Under the pieces are notes generated by a model. That model was given only the letters and a program-made list of their open reading frames with translations, made no database searches and was not told the DNA's origin. Of a DNA stretch of 5,119 nucleotides, positions 1 to 5,119 are shown piece by piece (within the stretch, counting starts at the first letter, position 1; every line of letters begins with the position of its first letter). The stretch comes from Sphingomonas sp. (GTDB taxonomy: Bacteria; Pseudomonadota; Alphaproteobacteria; Sphingomonadales; Sphingomonadaceae). The position numbers were made by a program, and so were the translations under genes. Where the stretch lies: the NCBI GenBank assembly GCA_030146605.1, contig JASLBO010000359.1:1-5119 (forward strand), read 5' to 3'.

Positions 1-1
1 C

Positions 2-931
2 CCCGTCGCCTTCTTCGCCACCGATCCGAAGCAGATCGCGACGTTCGGCAAGCGCTATGGCAACGGCGTGAAGCTCGCCAGGAGCGAGGACGAAATCCTC
101 GGCGACAAGAGCATCCAGCTGATCGTCGGCGCGCCGATTCCCGATCTGCGCGCGCCGCTCGGCATCCGCGCGATGCGCGCGGGCAAGGATTATCTCGGCG
201 ACAAGCCTGCGATCACCAGCCTCGAACAGCTCGCCGAGGTGCGCCGCGCGGTCAAGGAGACCGGCCGCAAGTTCGCGATCATGTATTCCGAACGGCTCGA
301 GGTCCGCGCCGCGGTCCATGCCGGCGAGCTGGTCGCGCAGGGCGCGATCGGCAAGGTGATCCAGACCGTCAACCTCGCCCCCCACCGCATCAGCGCGCCC
401 AGCCGCCCCGACTGGTTCTGGGACAAGGCCAGGTATGGCGGCATCCTCACTGATATCGGCAGCCACCAGGCCGATCAGTTCCTGTTCTACACCGGCTCGA
501 CCTCGGCGCAGGTCGTCGCTTCGCAGACCGGCAATCTCCATTGGCCCGACAAGCCGAAGTTCGAGGATTTCGGCGACATGATCGCCACCGGCAACGGGGG
601 GACGGGCTATATCCGCGTCGACTGGTTCACTCCCGACGGCCTGCCGACCTGGGGCGATGGCCGGCTGTTCCTCGTCGGCACCGAAGGCTCGATCGAGCTG
701 CGCAAATATGTCGACGTCGCCGGGCGTCCGGGCGGCAATCACCTTTTCCTCACCGACAGGAAGGGCGTCCGCTATGTCGATTGCTCGAAGGTCCCGCTGC
801 CCTTCGGCCCGCAATTCGTCACCGACGTGGTCGAGCGTAGTTCGATCGCGCAGGATCAGGCCCAGGCGCTGCTCGCCGCCGAACTGGTCCTGACCGCCCA
901 GAAGAACGCGACCCGGCCGGTGAGTGGCTAA
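2..931 (+). CDS. Gfo/Idh/MocA family oxidoreductase, 5' partial
   Basis: The frame is open from the left edge, so the start lies upstream; 309 residues are visible. The first residues (VAFFATDP) look like the second strand of a Rossmann fold, which ends in an acidic residue that contacts the cofactor ribose. The first strand with its glycine-rich loop, roughly 40 residues plus any signal peptide, is therefore missing. A GKDYLGDKPAIT segment carries the family's catalytic-lysine motif, usually EKP and here DKP (lysine about visible residue 69). The C-terminal domain has the GGILTDIGSHQADQF motif (Asp151, His155, Asp158), typical of the family's active site. Family members oxidise or reduce sugars, inositols or related polyols with NAD(P). 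The substrate cannot be read from sequence. GTG at 68 is an internal valine codon, not a start. The next gene is 121 bases downstream, across a palindromic repeat. Family assignment is firm; whether the protein is exported is unknown because the N-terminus is absent. Confidence 0.9.
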   Translation, partial: PVAFFATDPKQIATFGKRYGNGVKLARSEDEILGDKSIQLIVGAPIPDLRAPLGIRAMRAGKDYLGDKPAITSLEQLAEVRRAVKETGRKFAIMYSERLEVRAAVHAGELVAQGAIGKVIQTVNLAPHRISAPSRPDWFWDKARYGGILTDIGSHQADQFLFYTGSTSAQVVASQTGNLHWPDKPKFEDFGDMIATGNGGTGYIRVDWFTPDGLPTWGDGRLFLVGTEGSIELRKYVDVAGRPGGNHLFLTDRKGVRYVDCSKVPLPFGPQFVTDVVERSSIAQDQAQALLAAELVLTAQKNATRPVSG

Positions 932-952
932 TGAGGGCGCTCCAAAACCTTC

Positions 953-1033
953 CGTCATCCCGGCGAAGGCCGGGACCCAGAGCCCAAAGGACGTCGCGCG
1001 CGACCCTGGATCCCGGCCTGCGCCGGGATGACG
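953..1033. repeat. Sphingomonad-type intergenic palindromic repeat (long hairpin)
   Basis: Two inverted arms, 953-980 and 1006-1033, begin with CGTCATCCCGGCG and its complement. They pair at 26 of 28 positions; the mismatches are 966/1020 and 976/1010. The loop contains a second perfect 12-base palindrome, GTCGCGCGCGAC, at 993-1004. I recognise the arm sequence as a kind of repeat found in many copies between genes in sphingomonads and related alphaproteobacteria, but I have not counted copies. It begins 22 bases after the stop of the upstream dehydrogenase and ends 5 bases before the ribosome binding site of the next gene. In RNA it would form a very stable stem. No U-run follows, so it is not a classical intrinsic terminator. 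It could protect the upstream mRNA's 3' end or influence expression of the downstream gene. Confidence 0.85.
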
Positions 1034-1052
1034 ATATTGAGGAGAACAGGTC

Positions 1053-2411
1053 ATGACCCCCGAAACCACCCGCCGCAACATCCTCAAGACCGCCGCAGCG
1101 CTTGCCGCCCCGACGATCGTCCCGTCCACCGTATTCGGCCAGAACGCCCCCTCGAACCGGATCGTCATCGGCGCGATCGGCGTCGGCCGCATTTCGCGCG
1201 GTCACGACATGAAGGAAATCCACAAGCACAAGGACGCCCAGATCGTCGCGGTGTGCGACGTCGATACGATCCGCCTCGGCGCCGGCAAGGAGCTGGTCGA
1301 CGCGCGCTATGCCGCCAGCACCGGAAAGCCCTATTCGGGCACGCGGATGTATCATGACTATCGCGAGCTGCTCGCGAACAAGGAGATCGACGCGGTCCTG
1401 ATCTCCACGCCCGATCACCAGCACGCACCGCAGGCGGTCCACGCGGTCCGCGCCGGCAAGCACGTCTATCTCCAGAAGCCCGCCGCTTTGACCATTTCGG
1501 AAGGCCGCACGATGGCCGATGCGGTCAAGGCGAGCGGGCGTATCCTCCAGATCGGCTCGCAGCAGCGCGCGCAGGATCCGTGGCCGCAATTCCACCGCGC
1601 CTGCGAGCTGGTCCGCAACGGCCGCATCGGCAAGCTCCGCAATGTCGAGGTCGGGCTGCCCGGCGATCCCTCGGGGCCGGAGGCGGCGCCGATGCCGGTG
1701 CCGCGCAACCTCAATTACGACGCCTGGCTCGGCACCACGCCCGAGGTGCCGTATACCGAGATCGGCGTCCATCCGCAGGATTCGTTCGAGGGCCGCCCGG
1801 GCTGGCTGCGCATCGAGCAATATGGCGCGGGGATGATCACCGGCTGGGGCTCGCACCATATCGACACCGCCCATTGGGGCATGGACATGGAGCATTCGGG
1901 TCCGGTCGAGGTGTGGGGCAAGGCCGAGTTTCCCACGAGCGGGCTGTGGAACGTCCACGGCGCCTTCGAGACCCATGCGCGCTACGCCAATGGCGTGACG
2001 ATGAAGGTGTCGGGCGCACTGCCCAACGGGGTCAGGTTCGTCGGCGACAAGGGCTGGATCTTCGTCACGCGCAGCGGCGCGGTCACCCCTTCGGACCCGA
2101 GCGGTCCGCAGATCGATCCGCTTCAGGCGAGCGATCCGAAGATCCTGACCAGCGTGATCGGGCCGAACGAGGTTCATCTGCTCAAGGTGCCCGAGCAGCA
2201 CCGCAACTGGCTCGACGCGATCCTGACCGGCGTGCCGGTGAGCGCGCCGGCGGAGGTCGGCCATCGCGGCGCCTCGACCTGTCTGCTCCACTGGACCGCG
2301 ATGAAGACCGGTCGCCGGCTCAAATGGGATCCCCGGGCGGAGCGCTTCCTCGGCGACGATGAAGCGAATGCCATGCTCAGTCGTCCACAACGCGCGAAGT
2401 ACGCGATCTAG
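1053..2411 (+). CDS. Tat-exported Gfo/Idh/MocA family oxidoreductase
   Basis: The 452-residue protein starts at an ATG preceded by GAGGAG (1039-1044) at 8-base spacing. Residues 6-12 (TRRNILK) form a twin-arginine motif followed by an Ala/Pro-rich hydrophobic stretch; cleavage near residues 29-31 (VFGQN) is inferred. Tat export implies a folded, cofactor-loaded enzyme in the periplasm. The Rossmann domain follows, with GAIGVG at 40-45 and VCDVD at 67-71. GKHVYLQKP (Lys142) carries the catalytic lysine, with Gln in place of the usual Glu. The C-terminal domain has TGWGSHHIDTAHWGMD (263-278), including His268, His269, Asp271 and His274, and ends in a WDP...ERFLGDDEAN...LSRPQR tail. That tail and the TGWGxHH motif are typical of signal-bearing members I know mainly from Bacteroidota and Planctomycetes, some of which act on glycosides by C3 oxidation. 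It is not an obvious GH109 N-acetylgalactosaminidase, since I do not see that group's EVP-type motif. Exact substrate unknown. Confidence 0.92.
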   Translation: MTPETTRRNILKTAAALAAPTIVPSTVFGQNAPSNRIVIGAIGVGRISRGHDMKEIHKHKDAQIVAVCDVDTIRLGAGKELVDARYAASTGKPYSGTRMYHDYRELLANKEIDAVLISTPDHQHAPQAVHAVRAGKHVYLQKPAALTISEGRTMADAVKASGRILQIGSQQRAQDPWPQFHRACELVRNGRIGKLRNVEVGLPGDPSGPEAAPMPVPRNLNYDAWLGTTPEVPYTEIGVHPQDSFEGRPGWLRIEQYGAGMITGWGSHHIDTAHWGMDMEHSGPVEVWGKAEFPTSGLWNVHGAFETHARYANGVTMKVSGALPNGVRFVGDKGWIFVTRSGAVTPSDPSGPQIDPLQASDPKILTSVIGPNEVHLLKVPEQHRNWLDAILTGVPVSAPAEVGHRGASTCLLHWTAMKTGRRLKWDPRAERFLGDDEANAMLSRPQRAKYAI

Positions 2412-2532
2412 TTTCCGTATCGCTCATCGTCGTTCGGGGGCGAGAAGCGGACTCGCGCGCCGGGCCTGTGGCAACTTCGGCGTGCACATGTTCTACCTTT
2501 TCCCTATGCCCGCAGGCAACGCGCAAACCGCC

Positions 2533-2539
2533 AAAAGGA
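2533..2539 (+). promoter_or_regulatory. Ribosome binding site deciding the start of the YdgJ-like gene
   Basis: AAAAGGA lies 5 bases before the ATG at 2545. The same frame is open further upstream, with ATGs at 2359, 2488 and 2506. The one at 2359 would overlap the previous gene, and none adds residues resembling the family. This site and the protein's Rossmann strand beginning at residue 2 favour 2545. Confidence 0.65.
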
Positions 2540-2544
2540 CCCCC

Positions 2545-3570
2545 ATGATCCGCACCGGACTGATCGGCTATGGCCTTGGCGGCATGGCATTTCACGCCCC
2601 GCTGATCGACGCCGTTCCTGAGCTGGAGCTCGCCGCGATCGTCACGTCGCGCGCCGCTTCGGCGGGCGAGCGCTATCCGCAGGTGCAGGTGGTGCCCGAC
2701 GTCCCGGCGCTGCTCGCCGATCCGGACATCGCGCTGGTGGTGGTCTCCACGCCCAACGACACCCATTTCCCGCTCGCCAGAGCCGCGCTCGAGGCGGGCA
2801 AGCACGTCGTGGTCGACAAGCCCTTCGCCAACACCGCCGCCGAGGCCGCGGCGCTGGTCGCGCTCGCCGAGGCGAAGGGGCGGGTGCTGAGCGTCTTCCA
2901 CAATCGCCGCTGGGACAGCGACTTCCTCACCTTGCGCCGCCTGATCGATGCGGGAAGTATCGGAGAAATCACGCTTTATGAAGCACGCTGGGATCGCTTC
3001 CGCCCCGCATTGCGCGACAGCTGGCACGAAAATGCCGGGCCGGGCGGCGGCAATCTGATCGACCTCGGCCCGCATCTGATCGATCAGGCGCTCGTCCTGT
3101 TCGGCGCTCCTGAACGGTTGACCGGGGACATCGTGGCCCAGCGCGAAGGTTCGCTGGTCGACGATTATTTCGAGCTGACGCTCCATTACGGCCGGATGCG
3201 CGCCGTGCTTTCCTCGGCCTCGATCGTTCCGGCGCCGCGTCCGCGCTTCGCGGTCCACGGCACCAAAGCCAGCTTCGTCAAACACGGTATCGACCCGCAG
3301 GAAGCGCGGCTGCGCGCCGGAGGACGCCCTGACGAGGCCGATTATGGTATTGAAGATTCAGCGCAATACGGCATGCTTGTGCGCAGCGATGGATCCAGTG
3401 CGCCGATCCGGTCCGAACGCGGCGACTATCGGCGCTTCTATTCGCAAGTGGCGGAGGCAGTTGCCGGACAGGGGCCGCCGCCGGTCTCGCCGGCCGACGC
3501 GTTCGCCGTTCTGCGGATCATCGATCTGGCCCGCCAAAGTGCTGAGGAGCGGCGGTCGTTACCGATGTGA
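2545..3570 (+). CDS. YdgJ/IolW-like Gfo/Idh/MocA oxidoreductase
   Basis: The 341-residue protein matches the usual length of this cytoplasmic subfamily and has no signal peptide. From memory it aligns along its whole length with E. coli YdgJ, sharing TPNDTHFPLA, EAGKHVVVDKPF, GRVLSVFHNRRWDSDFLTL, a DRFRP...RDSW segment, and HG-KxSFVKHGxDPQE. Visible elements are the dinucleotide-binding loop GYGLGG at residues 8-13, the catalytic lysine in DKP (Lys92), the HNRRWD signature (119-124), and DLGPHLIDQA (173-182) with Asp173, His177 and Asp180 of the active site. Characterised relatives such as Bacillus IolW are NADP-dependent scyllo-inositol dehydrogenases; other members have unknown substrates, so inositol or a related sugar is only a guess here. 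The gene lies 133 bases after the exported dehydrogenase and may have its own promoter, but no clear -35/-10 pair was found in the gap. A longer form starting at 2506 or 2488 cannot be excluded. Confidence 0.92.
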   Translation: MIRTGLIGYGLGGMAFHAPLIDAVPELELAAIVTSRAASAGERYPQVQVVPDVPALLADPDIALVVVSTPNDTHFPLARAALEAGKHVVVDKPFANTAAEAAALVALAEAKGRVLSVFHNRRWDSDFLTLRRLIDAGSIGEITLYEARWDRFRPALRDSWHENAGPGGGNLIDLGPHLIDQALVLFGAPERLTGDIVAQREGSLVDDYFELTLHYGRMRAVLSSASIVPAPRPRFAVHGTKASFVKHGIDPQEARLRAGGRPDEADYGIEDSAQYGMLVRSDGSSAPIRSERGDYRRFYSQVAEAVAGQGPPPVSPADAFAVLRIIDLARQSAEERRSLPM

Positions 3571-3611
3571 CACGGCGGACCTCTGGCATTTCCCTTAGGT
3601 GAGCAGGCCCC

Positions 3612-3639
3612 CGGAAACGTCTATGAAACATTATTTCCG
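3612..3639. promoter_or_regulatory. Possible dyad operator upstream of the histidine kinase
   Basis: CGGAAA and TTTCCG form perfect 6-base inverted arms 16 bases apart. The spacer is unusually A/T-rich for this genome and holds a smaller ATG-AAA-CAT dyad. It sits 30 bases before the kinase start in the 99-base gap after the YdgJ-like gene, where a promoter would be expected. Arms this short can arise by chance, and no sigma-factor consensus could be assigned with confidence. Confidence 0.2.
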
Positions 3640-3658
3640 CGACTCAGGATCGCAGCAT

Positions 3659-3663
3659 AGGGA
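3659..3663 (+). promoter_or_regulatory. Ribosome binding site of the histidine kinase
   Basis: AGGGA lies 6 bases before the ATG at 3670. An in-frame TAG at 3658-3660 overlaps this site, so 3670 is the first possible ATG in the frame, which fixes the start well. Confidence 0.6.
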
Positions 3664-3669
3664 TCTTAT

Positions 3670-5119
3670 ATGCTTGGCCTCCTGGCTGCGTTGTCGAACG
3701 GGATCTATGCGCCGCAAGGCGCATCCATGGCTTGGCGGCCTGGTCTGCTGTGGGCGAATGTCGCCGCCGACGCGGTTCTCGCGCTGGCCTATTTTTCGAT
3801 CGCACTCGGGCTGGCGATGCTCATTCGCCGCCGCCGCGACTTCGCCTTCGGCTGGATGTTCTGGTGCTTCGCGGTCTTCCTGACCGCGGATGGCGTGATC
3901 CATCTGTTGAGCATTGTCACTTTGTGGCATCCTTTCTATGGACTGCAGGCCATAGTTAAGGCGGTGACCGCAGCCGCGTCGATCGCGACCGCAATTGCGC
4001 TCTGGCCTCTCGTCTCGAAGGTGATTTCGATGCCGTCGCGTGCACAGCTCACTGCCGCAAATTCGGAACTCGAAGCCACCGTAAAGGAGCGCGATGCCGC
4101 GCTGGCGCAGTTGCGTGAGCAAATGGAGCAGCGCCGCGACCTTGAGGCTGCACTGGTCCAGTCGCAGAAGCTCGAGGCAGTGGGCCAGCTGACTGGCGGG
4201 ATTGCGCACGATTTCAACAATTTGCTCCAGGCGGTGGCCGGTAATCTCGAGCTGATCGCGCGCAAGCCCGACGATATCGATCGCGTCGTCGCGTGGAGCG
4301 CGAGCGCACTCAACGCGGTCGAGCGCGGCCGGATGCTCACCGGGCAACTTCTCGCCTTTTCGAGTAAGCAGGGTGTCGATCTCGACTCGGTACGGCTGGT
4401 GGAACTGCTCGGGGGCGTCAAAGACCTGATCGAGCGCGCGGTCGCGCCGCTTGGGCAGGTGCGCATCGAGCGGATCGACCCCGGGCTCAATGTCGAGGTG
4501 GATGCGCTCCAGCTCGAGCTGGCGCTGCTGAACCTCGCTTTCAACGCCCGCGACGCCATGCCCCACGGCGGAATGTTGACGATCGCCGCGGACCGTCACA
4601 GCGGCGGACTCACCCCGGACCTTCCGGCCGGGGACTATGTCGCGCTCACGTTGACCGACACCGGGACCGGCATGTCGCGTGACGTGCTTGCGCGCGCGAT
4701 GGAGCCTTTCTTCACCACCAAGGGCGTGGGCAAGGGCACCGGCATGGGGCTGCCGATGGCGCTCGGTGTGGCGCGCCAGTTGGGCGGATCGCTCGCGATC
4801 GAGAGCGAGGAAGGGCAGGGGACGACGATCACCTTGTTCTTGCGGGTCGCAGCCGGCCAGCCGCGCCGGATCGTCGGCGACGATGCCCGCTCGGACGTGC
4901 GCGTCGATCTTTCAGGCTGCACGATCGCCCTTGTCGACGATGATGCGCAGGTGCGCGGCTCGCTAGCGGACACGCTGACTTCGGCCGGGGCCACGGTGCG
5001 CGAGGCCTCGGATGGACGCGCCGGCATCGAGCTCGTCCGTACCGCGCGACCCGATCTGCTCGTCGTCGATTTCGCCATGCCTGGCCTGACCGGCGCGGAC
5101 GTGGTTCAGCGCGTGCGCG
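3670..5119 (+). CDS. Hybrid sensor histidine kinase with ETR1-like membrane domain, 3' partial
   Basis: The frame runs off the right edge; 483 residues are visible. Three hydrophobic helices (about 27-51, 60-83, 93-115) resemble the ethylene/copper-binding domain of plant ETR1, with Asp34, Tyr41, Ile44 and His78 at the spacing of Asp25, Tyr32, Ile35 and His69; Asp74 occupies the Cys65 position. A probable coiled coil follows (about 125-165). HisKA then carries the phosphorylated histidine in GGIAHDFNN (His180). The HATPase domain has an N box (LNLAFNARDAM, Asn292), a G1 box (DTGTG, 330-334), an F box (PFFTTK, 346-351) and a G2 box (GKGTGMGL, 354-361). The receiver domain starts near 417, with acidic residues Asp423-425 and phospho-acceptor Asp467 in VVDFAMPG; its end is outside the window. 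The expected role is membrane sensing, autophosphorylation at His180 and transfer to Asp467, then probably to a partner not seen here. All catalytic motifs are intact, so it should be an active kinase. The signal is unknown. It may be transcribed separately from the dehydrogenases. Confidence 0.93.
   Translation, partial: MLGLLAALSNGIYAPQGASMAWRPGLLWANVAADAVLALAYFSIALGLAMLIRRRRDFAFGWMFWCFAVFLTADGVIHLLSIVTLWHPFYGLQAIVKAVTAAASIATAIALWPLVSKVISMPSRAQLTAANSELEATVKERDAALAQLREQMEQRRDLEAALVQSQKLEAVGQLTGGIAHDFNNLLQAVAGNLELIARKPDDIDRVVAWSASALNAVERGRMLTGQLLAFSSKQGVDLDSVRLVELLGGVKDLIERAVAPLGQVRIERIDPGLNVEVDALQLELALLNLAFNARDAMPHGGMLTIAADRHSGGLTPDLPAGDYVALTLTDTGTGMSRDVLARAMEPFFTTKGVGKGTGMGLPMALGVARQLGGSLAIESEEGQGTTITLFLRVAAGQPRRIVGDDARSDVRVDLSGCTIALVDDDAQVRGSLADTLTSAGATVREASDGRAGIELVRTARPDLLVVDFAMPGLTGADVVQRVR

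Noticed and set aside
953..1040. The palindromic repeat as an intrinsic terminator of gene 1.
   Set aside because: The stem is strong but is followed by GATATTGAGGAG rather than a T-run, so classical termination is not supported.
819..2390. A 523-codon open frame on the minus strand, antisense to the exported dehydrogenase.
   Set aside because: It shadows a well-supported gene in GC-rich DNA, where antisense frames stay open by chance. Its product is Arg/Ala/Asp-rich with no recognisable domain. Part of it (SSSRRRPGSR...GPGLRRDDG) is simply the palindromic repeat at 953-1033 translated, a known source of spurious predicted proteins.
2467..2496. Possible promoter elements, including a TGGC-type sigma-54 -24 box, before the YdgJ-like gene.
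   Set aside because: The -12 GC is not at the required spacing, and no sigma-70 -35/-10 pair with reasonable match and spacing was found.
2359..2544. N-terminal extension of the YdgJ-like gene to ATG 2359, 2488 or 2506.
   Set aside because: The 2359 start would overlap the previous gene by 53 bases. The added residues are Arg/Ser-rich and unlike the family, while ATG 2545 has a well-spaced AAAAGGA.
2377..3285. A 302-codon minus-strand open frame opposite the YdgJ-like gene.
   Set aside because: It is antisense to a clear family member, has no recognisable motif, and has the compositional look of a GC-rich shadow frame.
3631..4599. A 322-codon minus-strand open frame opposite the histidine kinase.
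   Set aside because: The + strand frame encodes intact membrane helices and the H, N and G1 boxes; the antisense product is low-complexity and unlike any family I know.

Overview
The window comes from a GC-rich genome, most likely an alphaproteobacterium of the Sphingomonas group. The clues are strong G/C preference at third codon positions, an inverted repeat beginning CGTCATCCCGGCG of a kind that is common between sphingomonad genes, and a hybrid histidine kinase whose membrane domain resembles a family I know from alphaproteobacteria. The genus is an inference.

All four genes lie on the + strand. The first three (2-931, 1053-2411, 2545-3570) are NAD(P)-dependent Gfo/Idh/MocA oxidoreductases, each from a different subfamily. 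Gene 1 is cut off by the left edge. Gene 2 has a twin-arginine signal and is probably exported folded, with its cofactor, to the periplasm. Gene 3 has no signal and closely resembles E. coli YdgJ and Bacillus IolW, which are cytoplasmic enzymes. Genes 1 and 2 are separated by a long hairpin-forming palindromic repeat (953-1033). Genes 2 and 3 are 133 bases apart. The set looks like part of a sugar, polyol or glycoside oxidation locus. A periplasmic 3-keto-glycoside route is a plausible but unproven reading for genes 1 and 2.

The fourth gene (3670 to the right edge) is a hybrid sensor histidine kinase. It has three membrane helices, a coiled coil, a HisKA domain with its histidine, an HATPase domain and a receiver domain that runs off the window. 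Its membrane domain lines up without gaps on the ethylene/copper-binding region of plant ETR1. The positions of Asp25, Tyr32, Ile35 and His69 are kept, but the copper-ligand cysteine (Cys65) is an aspartate. This substitution is the most unusual thing in the window. Nothing in the sequence ties the kinase to the dehydrogenases beyond shared strand and proximity.

I saw no tRNA, rRNA, CRISPR array, transposase or phage gene, and no gene-free stretch longer than 300 bases.
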